A stretch of DNA of 64,000 bases from NCBI GenBank assembly GCA_916048095.2, contig OU696584.1, positions 4,553,849 through 4,617,848 on the forward strand, read 5' to 3'. A model generated the notes under the pieces. That model was not told where the DNA came from and made no database searches. It saw only the letters and a list, made by a program, of their open reading frames with translations. This document shows positions 9,601 to 20,207 of this stretch, piece after piece. Both the position numbers and the translations under genes were made by a program. Each line of letters opens with the position of its first letter. Within the stretch, counting starts at the first letter, position 1. Origin of the DNA: Sacculina carcini (lineage: Eukaryota; Arthropoda; Thecostraca; Sacculinidae).

Positions 9601-12470
9601 GCAATGAGGCGCTTCCTTCAGTCTCTGTGTTTATTGATCAACGTGAGTCTTGTGTGCTTGTTGATACCGGTTGTTCTCGCTGTATTGTGTGGAGCGGTGT
9701 TTGTAAAACATGGACACCAGTAACGACTCATGTGAATACTTTGGGTGGCATGAGCTTTGACTGTTCGGGTGTTGGTGAATGTCGTGTGAGTGTCGAGAAA
9801 CAGTCAGTTGTTGTAAAAGCACTTGTTGTGCAGCACAAGCCGATGGGATATGATGCGATTCTGGGAATGAACGCCATATCAGCGCTGGGGGGTGTTTGCG
9901 TACGTGCTGACGGTGGGGTGCATTTTCAAGTGAGTACCAAGGCTGCATACTGTGCTGCGGCTGGTGATATTCTTGAGTCAAAACCTGGACATGAGGCACG
10001 GTTCGATGCAGCTAAAAACATGTGGACTTGCAAGTGGAAGTGGCTTGACGACCACGAGCCGCAGCGTTTGACAAACGAAACTGCACAATATCATGTGAGG
10101 CAACACGCCAAGGAGGCATTCGACAGAGAGATCAATGAGTGGATCAGCAACAAATGGTTGATTCCCTATGATGAGAGTGTACATGGGCCTGCCCGCTGTT
10201 TGATTCCACTGATGGCAGTAACCCAAAAGAACAAGAACAAAGTGAGACCGGTCCTCGATTTCCGAGAATTAAATAAACACATTGACACTCGTTCTGCAGA
10301 TGCTGACGTATGCAATGAGAAGCTGAGGGAATGGCGGATGAAGGGAGACAATGTGTTTATCATGGACCTCAAGAAAGCCTACCTGCAGATATCAGTTGAC
10401 AGTTCATTGTGGCCTTTCCAGACGGTGAAGTTCAATGGTGTGTTGTACTGCTTGACCAGGCTTGGATTCGGGTTGAGTGAGGCGCCCATGATCATGCATA
10501 CGGTGGTCGACTCGGTGATGGCACAGAACGACCAGATAAGACGTGGGACATCGGCATATGTTGACGATGTTCTCATTGACGGAAACATTGTGTCACCCGA
10601 AGCGGTGAAGGAGCACTTTGCCAAGTACGGCCTTGAATCGAAAGAGATTGAAAAGCTCTCTGACGGAACCCGAGTGCTCGGCTTACACGTGTTTTCGTCA
10701 GAGTCTGGCAAGCTGATGTGGAAAAGGGACAATGCCGTGGGTGAGTGTCCGGAACAGCTCACGAGACGAGTCGTGTTTTCACTATGCAGCACTGTAGTGT
10801 CGCATTATCCTGTCGGTGGCTGGCTGCGAGTTGCCGCTTCGTACATCAAGCGACTTGCATCCGAAGCGACAAACAGCTGGGACGAACCGATTTGTGACTC
10901 GGCACTCCAGAGTCATGTGAACGAAGTGATGTCGAGACTACAGCATAGCGATCCCGTGAGAGGCGTGTGGAAGATCGATGGTGATTCGGCGAATGTATGG
11001 GTGGACGCCAGCAACATAGCCATTGGTGCGTTAGTTGAGGTAAATGGCGAGACAGTGGAGGATGCTTGCTGGTTGAGAAGGGACAGCCACCACATAAACC
11101 TTAGTGAGCTAGAGGCCGTGATAAAGGGGCTTGGACTGGCGATCAAGCTAAAATTTCGAAAAATTCGGCTTTTCACAGATTCATCCACGGTGCATGTATG
11201 GCTCAGGGGACTCCTAACGGCAAAGGAGCGTGTCAGGACCACTGCCTGTAGTGAGTTGCTGATCAGGCGCCGACTAGAGATCATCGGTGGATTGTTGGAC
11301 GAGTACGACCTGACGGTTGAAGTAATGAAGGTGGCGTCTGAGAAGAATAAAGCAGATTGCCTGACTCGTGTGCCTGGTCACTGGTTGAAACAGGACAAAT
11401 CAGTGTGTGCCGCAGGTGCTGAACCGACTGACGTGCGTTCTCGCATCAGGCAGATTCACCACGACGCCGGACATCCGGGCATCCACCGAACGCGGTACTT
11501 TTGCCGGAGGAAAAAGCTTTACGTGAGCAAGCGGGAAGTCGCAGATGTTGTGAGGTCGTGTGACATCTGCAATTCGATTTGCCCGGCGTCAGTGAAATGG
11601 AGACACGGGAAACTGAGCGTGAATCAAAACTGGCACCGACTGGCAGCAGATTTTGTGCATGTGCGTAATTTATTGTATGTGTCTGTCATCGATTGTGGTC
11701 CTTCGAGGTTTTCTCTCTGGCGCAAGGTTCGCAGTCGCAGCAGCGATGAAGTGGCGGACATTTTCGATGATATTTTTAGTGAGCGTGGACCCCCAAATGA
11801 GATACTTCTGGACAACGACACGTCTTTTCGTGGACAGTCTTTTGTGCGGGCGATGGAACGTTGGGGTGTGAGCATTCGCTATCGGTGTGCTTTTCGCCCA
11901 GAAGGAAACGGCATAGCAGAGAGGTCGCATCGGACTGTCAAGACCATTGTGGCGAGGAAACAGTGCAGCGTGAGAGAGGCTGTGATGCTGCACAATTTGA
12001 CGCCAATGGATGACGCCGGTCGCAGACCTGTTGATGGTGTGTATCGATACAGAGTACGAATGCGTGATGAACTCCCGCGACAGCGCAGCACATCTGTTCG
12101 TGGCTGCGATTATGAGGTCGGCGATCCTGTCTGGGTGAGGCAGCGCGGAGACCGGTGTGATGCTGTCGGTCGCAGGGGTACCGTCACAAGTGTCGTGTCA
12201 GACCTTGTTGTCGCCGTCGATGGCATCAACAGGCACGTGGGTGATGTCAGACCACGGGCGGAGACGGAGAACGGTGGCGGCACGAACGGATTGGACGAGG
12301 CGAGCGGTGACGTGGCGGACGACGGCGAGCCTGCCGTCATGGTGTACGGCGAGAGGACTGCCGGGACTGATCCGGCGAGTAGCGGTCAGCAGCAGACGCG
12401 ACCACAGCGACAGAGTCAGCGTCCGGCGCGGTTCAATGATTATGTTGTGTATAATTCTAATCGGACATAG
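9555..12470 (+). CDS. pol: E3 Pol: protease, reverse transcriptase, RNase H, integrase
   Basis: Open in the -1 frame relative to gag; the frame itself opens at 9474. Order: aspartic protease with VDTGCSRC (near 9660), reverse transcriptase (VLDFRELN, then YVDD at 10557-10568), RNase H (VWVDAS, LSELEA, LFTDSS), a KADCLTRVP hinge, integrase zinc domain (HHDAGHPG..CDIC) and catalytic core with Asp in ADFVHV, Asp in LLDNDTS and Glu in GIAERS at DD35E spacing. A C-terminal domain (YEVGDPVWVRQ) follows. All catalytic acids are present and there is no stop. Order PR-RT-RH-IN is Ty3/gypsy-like, but the RT/RNase H is divergent from G1 and E5 and resembles E6. Confidence 0.9.
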   Translation, partial: RGRRGFVSASTLSSVSNEALPSVSVFIDQRESCVLVDTGCSRCIVWSGVCKTWTPVTTHVNTLGGMSFDCSGVGECRVSVEKQSVVVKALVVQHKPMGYDAILGMNAISALGGVCVRADGGVHFQVSTKAAYCAAAGDILESKPGHEARFDAAKNMWTCKWKWLDDHEPQRLTNETAQYHVRQHAKEAFDREINEWISNKWLIPYDESVHGPARCLIPLMAVTQKNKNKVRPVLDFRELNKHIDTRSADADVCNEKLREWRMKGDNVFIMDLKKAYLQISVDSSLWPFQTVKFNGVLYCLTRLGFGLSEAPMIMHTVVDSVMAQNDQIRRGTSAYVDDVLIDGNIVSPEAVKEHFAKYGLESKEIEKLSDGTRVLGLHVFSSESGKLMWKRDNAVGECPEQLTRRVVFSLCSTVVSHYPVGGWLRVAASYIKRLASEATNSWDEPICDSALQSHVNEVMSRLQHSDPVRGVWKIDGDSANVWVDASNIAIGALVEVNGETVEDACWLRRDSHHINLSELEAVIKGLGLAIKLKFRKIRLFTDSSTVHVWLRGLLTAKERVRTTACSELLIRRRLEIIGGLLDEYDLTVEVMKVASEKNKADCLTRVPGHWLKQDKSVCAAGAEPTDVRSRIRQIHHDAGHPGIHRTRYFCRRKKLYVSKREVADVVRSCDICNSICPASVKWRHGKLSVNQNWHRLAADFVHVRNLLYVSVIDCGPSRFSLWRKVRSRSSDEVADIFDDIFSERGPPNEILLDNDTSFRGQSFVRAMERWGVSIRYRCAFRPEGNGIAERSHRTVKTIVARKQCSVREAVMLHNLTPMDDAGRRPVDGVYRYRVRMRDELPRQRSTSVRGCDYEVGDPVWVRQRGDRCDAVGRRGTVTSVVSDLVVAVDGINRHVGDVRPRAETENGGGTNGLDEASGDVADDGEPAVMVYGERTAGTDPASSGQQQTRPQRQSQRPARFNDYVVYNSNRT

Positions 12471-12493
12471 TGATTCTTAGAATCAGGGGGATA

Positions 12494-12869
12494 TGTATTA
12501 TGTTTATTGTGTATTGCATGGTATTGTATCTTGTACTATATATAATTGTGTGTGCGTGCATGTGTATTTGTGTGCGTACGTGGGAGTGTGATTTTGTGTA
12601 CGGTGTTGTGTCCGCGCGCGGAGGTAGCTGCGTCACACAAGCGCGAGCGATGAGTGCATGCATGCGCGGGTGGTATCCGCCCTGAGTCAACGGTCGCTCG
12701 TGCATGCTGGGCAGTGCGTTACTGGTGAAGTGAGAGTGTGGTGTTTGTGCAGTAGTTTAGAGTGTTGTTCGGTGGAGAGAGTAGTATTTAGTGCATTGTG
12801 TTGCGGTGTGATCGTGTGGAATTGTGCTTTCTTGTTCTTTTTTATTTTTCGTGCTTACATTCAAATACA
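12494..12869 (+). repeat. E3 3' LTR
   Basis: 376 bp, followed by the GTTAG duplication, after which G1 gag resumes. Confidence 0.93.
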
Positions 12870-15800
12870 GTTAGAGCAACAACTTCAGCAAGCAAGGGCT
12901 AGTGATTCAAATCGCCAAAATCAAAATAGCTCTGAATCTCAGAATAAGACGGTGAAATTACCTGCGAATTCCACTCCAGTGTTGCATGCAGATTGTTCAT
13001 TGCGCGATTTTGATACGTGGAGGTACAAAATAATGGGCTATGTCGCGTTGTCAAATCTAGACAAGCTCCCGCCAAAAGAACAACAGGCAGTGTTGCACGC
13101 GTCAGTCGATGAGGACTGGTCGCGTATATTGCGATTCAGTCTGAACATCAGTCAGGGTTCCGACATGGATCAGTGCATCACTCAGATGGAACAGCACTTA
13201 CGAGCACAACGCAATATTGTAATCGACCGGAGGGAATTTTATCTCAGATCTCAACAGCCCGGTGAATCTTTCGATACGTTTTTGTGTGCAGTAAAAGAGA
13301 TACAGTCTTTCTGCGATTTTTGCACGGTCTGCAGTGATGATAGACTTCGTGACAAAATTATGATGGGGACAGGTGATGAACAGGCACTGAGTCACATGCT
13401 TCGCGAGAAAGACATGAATTTGATGAGGGCGATCGATATATGTCGTTCATCTGAGGCAGCAAAAACAAACTCTTCGCAAATTAAGGGCGAATCGTGCAGA
13501 GCGGTATCCCACAATCACCTGAAAAAGGCGGATGCCAGTCATAGCGACAGGCAAAATTGCACCAAGTGTGGATCGAAATGCAGCGGTGGTCAGAAATGTC
13601 CCGCATACGGCAAGGCCTGTCGTATATGCGGAAAAAACGGACATTATGCGAAGGTATGTCGTAGCAGTAACCGCAGAGGATCCCACAAAACCAACAGACG
13701 TCAACGGGTTGTTCAGGCCGACTCAAACGAACAAGTACGACGCATTCGTGTGGGTGACGTACGACAGAAGCAAAAAGGAAAGCGAGCGCCCGCGATCAGC
13801 ATCAACGTGAAGCCTAGTCAAGGACGGTCGGTCGATATACGCTGGATCGCTGACACTGGCGCTGAATGCAGTGTCATAAATTCTGCTGTGGCAGCCAAGT
13901 TGGGAATCAAAACGACTTCTTTGACTACATGTGCAGCGCGCCTATGTTCGGCGGATGGCGGTCGTCTTCACTGCTCCGGCACATGCGAGGCGACTCTGCG
14001 ATTGGGAGACGCAACGTGTATCACAACATTGTACGTGGTTCCTGCCGCAACAGATGCTCTCCTATCGTGGTCTGACGCAGTTGACCTGCGTATTATTCAC
14101 CGCGCCTTTCCTCAGCAGCTGCCGGAGTATCCCTCAAGCAACCAGGCAGTATGTACCAACTCTACCTGCGTCAGGGCTGGGAAGATGCAGTCGGTGTCAG
14201 TCTCAAAAGGCGGTAATTATACAGCATCTGCCGCCGCGTTGTCACGCAACAACAACGAGGGATGTCCGGCCGGAACACCATCGAACGACGACAACCAGCG
14301 CAGAGAAATGTCCGACACCGTGTCTGAAAAACGAGAGATTAAAAGCTCGAGACCAATATGGCCGCATGCACGAGAGCCAACAACTATGGAGCGGCGCCAG
14401 CATGCGAATGCATTGCGGCTCGCTTTTCCTGATGTGTTCAACGAAGATGGTCCGTTGAGGTGCATGAAGGGGCCTCCCATGCGCATTTCGTTAGCCGAAA
14501 ATGCACGCGCAACGAGCGTTTACGCACCGCGGAACATTCCAGTCGGGTACCGCGAGCACATCAAGCGTCATCTAGACGAACTAATTAAACAGGATGTCAT
14601 CGAACATATCACCCATCCGACCGAATGGTGCCACCCTGTAGTACCAGTACCGAAACGCAGCAGTGACGGAAAAATTATCGGATGTCGTCTGACCATCGAC
14701 TTAACTAAATTGAACCGGTACGTGCTTCGGCCTGCATATCCTGTCAGGGTCCCGCTTGATGCAGTGTCTAGCATCACACCCGGATGTCGTTACTTGTCGA
14801 CATTGGACGCGAAACATGGGTATTTTCAGATTGCCATACATGAAAATGACCGTGATTTGACGTGTTTCATGACGCCGTGGGGTCGTTACCGATTGAAACG
14901 TGCTCCAATGGGTCTCATCTCCAGCGGTGACGTGTATAATCAGCGCTGTGATATGGCTCTGGCCGGCCTGGTCAACATGAATAAAATTGTTGATGATATT
15001 CTCGTGTACGACACTACATACGACGAACACTTGAAAAATGTGTGGAACGTTCTCCAGCGATGTCGAGAACATGGCATCACATTGAACAAGCAAAAATTCA
15101 CATTCGCTGAATCTCGCGTACAATATTGTGGTTTCGTGATCGACAAAGATGGATATTGTGTGGATGATAAGAAACTGGAGGCAATTTCCAAGTTTCCCCG
15201 TCCATCGAACGTCAGGGAGGTCAGATCGTTTCTTGGTTTGGCTAACCAGTTATCTCAATTTTCAACTGAGATAGCCAGCACCACAGCACCGTTGAGGCAT
15301 TTACTGCGAAAGGATGTTGAATGGCGTTGGGACGAGGCCATACACACACCGGCGTTTGAGGCAACGAAAAGATTCCTGACGTCACCTCCTGTATTGGATT
15401 TCTACGAGCCCTCGAGACAGACGGTGGTTGAGACTGATGCTGCTCGTTTGCACGGTCTCGGTTTTGTTGTACGTCAAATGGACGAACAGCAGCGCTGGAG
15501 ACTGGTTCAGTGTGGTTCGCGCGCCCTTACGGAAACTGAAACCAGGTACGCTGCCGTGGAACAGGAAATGTTGGCAGTCGTATGGGCCTGCCACAGAGCA
15601 AATAATTATCTTGCTGGCGCCAAGAAATTCGTCATCATGACAGACCACAAACCACTCTTGCCCATACTGAACACAAAAAGTATCGCGGAAATAAGCAACC
15701 CGCGCTTGCAGCGCATGAGAACCAAGCTATCGCACTTGAGGTTTGAAGCCGTTTGGAAAGCAGGCAAGGAACACGTAATTGCGGATTGCCTGTCCCGATC

Positions 15801-17256
15801 GCCACTGCCGATTTCCAGTGACGAGAACATTGATACGGCAGTTTGCGATGAAACCGGCGGAAAATTTGAGCATTCCATCACGATATCACGCCTGTTGGAC
15901 GAGCAAGCTGAATCGCAAACAGAATCAGGTGATCTTCTTCTGAATCGCATCATCGAGGCCGGTAAATCAGATCATGAATACCGGACTTTGTTCAACACTG
16001 TGAGACGTGGTTTCCCAGCAGAAAAGTATCAGACAGAGGAACTGATGCGTCCGTACTGGAATGTACGTAACGATTTACGTCTGGATGGAGATGTTATACT
16101 CTATGGATGTCGATTAGTCGTGCCGCGTGCTCTGCGACGCGAAGTACTCAATTCGTTACACGCCAGTCATCAAGGAATCGTGAGGACAATGCAACGCGCG
16201 CGACAAGCGGTATATTGGCCAACAATCAACAACGAAATAAAGTTGATCGTGTCTTCATGTCAGCAGTGCGTAACGCACCGTAGAAGCATTCAGAAGGAGG
16301 AATACTTGTGCGATGATGCGCCTACTCGTGTGTTCGAGAGTGTGTCTTCGGATTACTTCACCTACGCCGGTCGAACGTACCTCGTGTATGTTGATCGACT
16401 GTCCAACTGGCCGGTGGTCGTCGACTGTCCGAGAGGCGACTCCACATCACGTCACCTCATCAAAACAATGCGGCGATTATTCGCGATGTTTGGAGCCCCG
16501 AATCGACTTCGCAGCGATGGAGGACCACAGTACACGTCGCGGCGAACAGCTGAGTTTTTCAAACGCTGGCACGTGGATCATCACATGAGCAGTCCAGAGT
16601 ATCCACAAGGAAATGGTCACGCGGAGGCTACTGTGAAGAAGATAAAGCTTCTGGTAAAAAAACAACGCTGAATGGAAACTTAGATACTGATGCCTTCACC
16701 GAGGGTCTTGTGGAGATGCGGAATACTCCAGGACGGGACGGACGATCTCCAGCACAAGTCTTGTTCGGACACCCCATTCGTTCCCAGGTGCCGACTCATC
16801 ATACAGCCTTCTCACAGGAATGGCAGCGGTGTGCAGACGTCTGTGACACGGTGAGGGAGGTGGAGCAGAAGAAGGCACAGGAAGCGTACAACAGGACGTC
16901 GAAACCCCTTCCTCGACTGAAGGTGGGCCAAGACGTGTACATACAGGATCAGACTACAAAGCAGTGGCAGCGTAAGGGCACTGTCGTCGGTGTACGTGAT
17001 CATCGCAATTACGCCTTACGAATGCCCAGCGGACGCATAGCTATCCGAAACCGGCGCTATCTTTTGTTGGAGACGAGACCGACAATTGTCAACCCAGAGC
17101 GGAGCGACGTCGACAACACCCCGGTCACTGTGGATCACGTTGATCCTCAGAATCGTGAACAGGTCGAACTTCCGAGGCGGAGCCAACGTGATCGAAGACG
17201 TCCCGGCTATCTGAAGGATTACGTCTGCCCCATCAAGCGACAGACTGAAGGGGAGG

Positions 17257-17491
17257 TGTATGGTGCCGGTCTGGCATCATCAGTAGCGGGGAAGCGATGA
17301 TGACGCGATAGCGACATTCACTGTGGAGGCGTGTTTTGGGATTGCGGTGGTGGGAGATTAATGCGATGTGATTGAGATATTGCTGAGTTATTCTGGTGAT
17401 TTTGTGGTTAGTTAATTTGACCAAGTTCGTTACCGTTTATATAAATATATTCAGTTGTGTTATTGGGTTGTTTGATCGTAATAACATAACA
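17257..17491 (+). repeat. G1 3' LTR
   Basis: 235 bp, followed by the second ATCTC duplication at 17492-17496. The pol frame runs a short way into it and stops at 17298-17300. Confidence 0.92.
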
Positions 17492-18202
17492 ATCTCCATG
17501 TTTCTTGTAAAAATATACGCTCGTTTCAGAAAATTATAAACTAATCTTGCCGTTTTGTTTTTCTTCTTCCACCGAGAACTCCCACCTCGAAATTCATCCG
17601 CCAACTTGGATGGCTTCCTGCACGGCAGCGAATCCATCACAAGGTTTGCTGCATCATCTTTAAGATCATCCACTCCGACTCTGCTCCTCCTTATCTCCGT
17701 TTTCTTCTTACTGTTTCTGATCGTCCGGGCCGCTCACTATCACGTAGTCTCTTCTGTCCCCGTGCTCTCAACGACTCCACCTGGTCTTCGAAATCTCATT
17801 TTTTCTCTGGACCTCGTTTGTTCAATGAACTTACTCTTAAAATTCGATCTTCTCTCTCTTACAGGTCTTTTTCCACTTCTCTTTGTACATATATTCTCGG
17901 TGTCTCCTCTGATGAATAATTATATTGTGTGAATAACTGTTTGATTTTTTTATCCGTAGTTATTTTCAGTTGTTCCTCCATAGTATATCGCTGCTTATAT
18001 CTTTGTTTATGCGATACTGTTTTGTTAATTCCACATAGTATACATTTTATAACTAGTCGTTCTTCGCGCCTATGATAATTAGAGCGCTATATCAAATACA
18101 TGTGTTGTTGTTGTTGTTACGAGAGAGCGAAGCGAGCAAGTTCATACTTGGTGTTACTAGAAAAATTAGTATGAGCGGCCCGCCGGCCGGCCGTGGTCAC
18201 GC

Positions 18203-18720
18203 TTTTCAGAGGCTTATATCTCTGGAACCATAAGTTCGATTAACATGCATTTTCTGTGTTGGGTAGCGTCATCTTTCCTGCCGCGGATGAGATCAAGCCA
18301 AATCATGTCAGTGCCCACTGTGGCACGTGGCACGTCCCAAATGCCCTCCTACTTTTTCGAAAAACACTTTTTACCCGTTTTTCAGAGGCTTATATCTCTG
18401 GAACCATAAGTCCGATTAACATGCGTTTTTTTTTGGTAGCCAAATCGTTTTTGCCGCGGATGAGACCAAGCCCAATCACGTCAGTGTCCAGTGGGGCACG
18501 TGGCACGTGCCATATGCCCTCTTATAATTTAGCAGATAACTTTACCCATGGTTTTTGAGAGTCTTATATCTCTGGAACCGTAAGCCCGATTAACAAGCGA
18601 TTTTCTTTGTTGGGTAGCAATCTCCGTCGAGGACTGATGAAGATACATCGATGGAACAAATAGAAGACGCGTCCCATTCCATCATGGAAGTGGGGCACGT
18701 CATTACCTTGGCTCGAAATG
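18203..18720 (+). repeat. Three imperfect copies of a 175-bp repeat
   Basis: Units begin near 18203, 18379 and 18553, each with CTTATATCTCTGGAACC, a CCGATTAAC block and a GTTGGGTAGC-like block. The first two also share CCGCGGATGAGA and GGCACGTGGCACGT. The array lies between the N3 tail and the N2 C terminus, in a segment edged by AGCGAAGCGAGC (about 18126) and GCTTCGCGCTCGCTCG (about 18799), which are partly inverted. I see no coding potential. Confidence 0.8.
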
Positions 18721-18824
18721 CAAAATGAAGATAATTCATGGAAATATAAATTTACTTAAACAAATGCATATACGACAAAGTTTGATTACATATAATAGCT
18801 TCGCGCTCGCTCGTTCATCGCCGA

Positions 18825-19005
18825 ACACGGCGACTTACTGGTTGTTAGGTCTTCTAACGATCCTTTTCTACTAGTTGAACCTTCCTTTCCTTCTAGGACT
18901 TCTCACTACAATCGTTGTTTCTCCATCTTAGGACCTCGTATCTACAATAGGCTTTCTCCCTTAATACGCTCGATCAAATCTCTATCCCATTTCAAGAAAA
19001 AATAG
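18825..19005 (+). pseudogene. N2 ORF2 C-terminal end
   Basis: Reads VVRSSNDPFLLVEPSF, then FSILGPRIYNRLSPLIRS, then a stop at 19003-19005. These are typical final residues of CR1/L2-type ORF2 (compare FYGPRLYNSLPSHI in N4). The frame stays open into it from about 18825. Confidence 0.75.
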
Positions 19006-19394
19006 TAAAAATTTCTTTCTCACTAAGTCTTATTACTGTCTTAATATTGTATATATTAGTACTGAATATAAGGTCTGATTGTTTCCTAATTATGTCTTCT
19101 ACGTGTATATGCTTCATGCGTGTGTTTTCCGTTCTTGTGTATATATGTTTCTCCATTGTATGCTGTCTGTGTGTTGTTGTGTTGACCTCTGTTATCTGTG
19201 TGTGTGTGTCTGTTGAGTTGTGTTCTCTGTCTATTTGTTTGAGTGTATGTCTGTGTGTTTGTTTTGTTGTGGTTTCTGGTTTGTATTTGTGTGTCTATTG
19301 TGTTGTGATTTGTCAATCTGAGTGTATGTCGTTGTATGCCTGCTGTGTTGTCTTAATGTGTTGTATGTTGTGTTGTCTTCCGTGCTGTATGTCT

Positions 19395-19506
19395 GCTGTG
19401 CATCTTATTCAATATGTATGTGTGTGTGTGTGTATTTTTGTGTTTTTGAGTATGTAAACGTGAGTGTATGTTTGTGTTTGTGCGTATATGTACTAGTCTG
19501 TTGCGT

Positions 19507-19568
<62 letters not shown>

Positions 19569-19652
19569 GTGAGTGAGTGTTCGTGATTGTGTATGTGTAT
19601 GACTCTTTTGCTTGATCGTGTACGTGTGTGTGTGTGTGCGCGCTTTTGAGAC
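19395..19652 (+). repeat. (TG)n-rich tract
   Basis: Interrupted and pure TG, longest run about 19510-19567, ending at the E4 LTR. Confidence 0.9.
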
Positions 19653-19934
19653 TGCTACAGGCCGATTAGCTTGTAAAAGCAGACATGAAGAACAAACACA
19701 AAATATGTATTAGAAGACGGGCGCGCGGGGGCATTGCAGCCCCACGCGCGCCCACAAGAACCCGCACACCGACACACACTCCACGACGCTCACACAACGA
19801 CTCCCGAAACATGACTCCACCACGTGGCACGCGCAGTCAGCAAACCAGACAATCCACCATTCAAATGCACGCTCATATACACATACAGCACCTTTACTCG
19901 CACTCATACAAAACAGTGATTCATACACAATATC
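19653..19934 (-). repeat. E4 left LTR (interrupted at 19934 by E5)
   Basis: Starts TGCTACA, then a tRNA-Ile-like GGCCGATTAGCT, then TGTAAAAGCAGACATG. The remaining bases lie after E5 at 27599-27603. It matches 28292-28578. Confidence 0.75.
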
Positions 19935-20131
19935 TGTAATGTCGTGACTACTATTATTTATCTAAATATTATCCGTCGTGCGGCAGTGACGCCGCAATGA
20001 GGACGTTGGTGGTGTTTTGGGACCGCGTGTAGTTTTGGTTGTGTTTGTATCGTTATATTTGATATTCTATCGTGCAGATAATTAATTACATTGTTGTATG
20101 AAAATATCCAGAGTGTCAATTGGGTATTACG
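19935..20131 (+). repeat. E5 5' LTR
   Basis: 197 bp. It ends ATTACG where the 3' copy ends ATTACA, and is otherwise similar with several substitutions, so it is older than E3. Confidence 0.9.
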
Positions 20132-20133
20132 AA

Positions 20134-20144
20134 TGGCGACGAGG
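20134..20144 (+). promoter_or_regulatory. E5 primer-binding site, tRNA-Ser(GCU) type
   Basis: TGGCGACGAGG two bases after the LTR is complementary to a tRNA 3' end ending CCTCGTCGCCA, as in animal tRNA-Ser(GCU). Conventional 3'-end priming, as expected for Mag-like elements. Confidence 0.6.
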
Positions 20145-20207
20145 TGAAAACAATAGTTTTTCATTGTTTTATCGAGTATCTATCTGTTTATTGTGAATAT
20201 ATCTGTT

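Larger units (their letters stand above)
8502..12869 (+). mobile_element. E3: apparently intact LTR retrotransposon (gypsy-related)
   Basis: LTRs of 376 bp (8502-8877 and 12494-12869) look identical, starting TGTATTATG and ending AAATACA. The perfect 5-bp TSD GTTAG is at 8497-8501 and 12870-12874. It has complete gag and pol with all catalytic residues, a -1 frameshift signal, a tRNA-Ile-type PBS and a purine tract (CAGGGGGATA) before the 3' LTR. It is the fourth level of the nest N2 > N3 > G1 > E3. It is the likely autonomous relative of E1 and E2, whose integrase tails resemble it. Confidence 0.93.
8402..17300 (+). pseudogene. G1 gag-pol polyprotein (split by E3, one frameshift)
   Basis: Gag starts MAQPTAATDDQ at 8402, is cut at 8501 and resumes at 12874; the frame matches across E3 if one GTTAG copy is skipped. 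It is followed by CRICGKNGHYAKVC (zinc knuckle, near 13620), protease IADTGAEC (near 13846), reverse transcriptase with VDDILVYD (near 14991), RNase H (ETDAAR, MTDHKPLL), integrase zinc domain (HASHQG..CQQC) and core (SSDYF, RSDGGP, GNGHAE, spacing DD35E). At 16656-16662 a run of seven A shifts the frame. The C-terminal domain (LKVGQDVYIQDQ) continues in another frame from about 16660 to 17300. The defect could be real or a homopolymer error in the assembly. Confidence 0.9.
8168..17491 (+). mobile_element. G1: Mag-like Ty3/gypsy retrotransposon with E3 inside
   Basis: Identical-length LTRs (235 bp, 8168-8402 and 17257-17491) start TGTATGG and end ATAACA, with a perfect 5-bp TSD ATCTC at 8163-8167 and 17492-17496. 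A single fused gag-pol frame is interrupted in gag by E3 (8502-12869). Purine tract GAAGGGGAGG precedes the 3' LTR. Without E3 the element is about 4.95 kb. Apart from E3 and one homopolymer frameshift it is intact, suggesting recent activity. Confidence 0.92.
7757..18119 (+). mobile_element. N3: 5'-truncated CR1-like LINE split by G1
   Basis: Starts within the reverse transcriptase (YHIYADDLQLYFP at about 7772-7815) and continues to CNSLYL near 8165, where G1 interrupts it. It resumes at 17492 with the remaining C terminus (SCRFV, then SLFCPRALND, then FSGPRLFNEL), collinear with N4. One in-frame TAA lies near 17537 where N4 has Gln, and frameshifts occur near 8037 and 17600. The 3' untranslated region ends GCGCTATATCAAATAC plus (TTG)n at 18080-18119. 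Confidence 0.85.
2764..19005 (+). mobile_element. N2: 5'-truncated LINE hosting several nested insertions
   Basis: Plus-strand non-LTR retrotransposon of a different subfamily from N1, N3 and N4. It lacks the endonuclease and begins in the linker before the reverse transcriptase. Pieces are 2764-3084, 4770-6101 and about 18825-19005. Skipping E1 (3085-4769 plus one copy of its TSD) keeps the reading frame open across the junction, so the ORF was intact there when E1 arrived. The third piece supplies the missing C terminus and a stop at 19003-19005. Everything from 6102 to about 18820 (E2, N3 with G1 and E3, and a 175-bp repeat array) therefore lies inside this copy. Confidence 0.75.

Noticed and set aside
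18120..18820. Bacterial or organelle contamination
   Set aside because: The repeat is embedded between two halves of a LINE with continuous flanks, so it is part of this genome. Its origin stays unknown.
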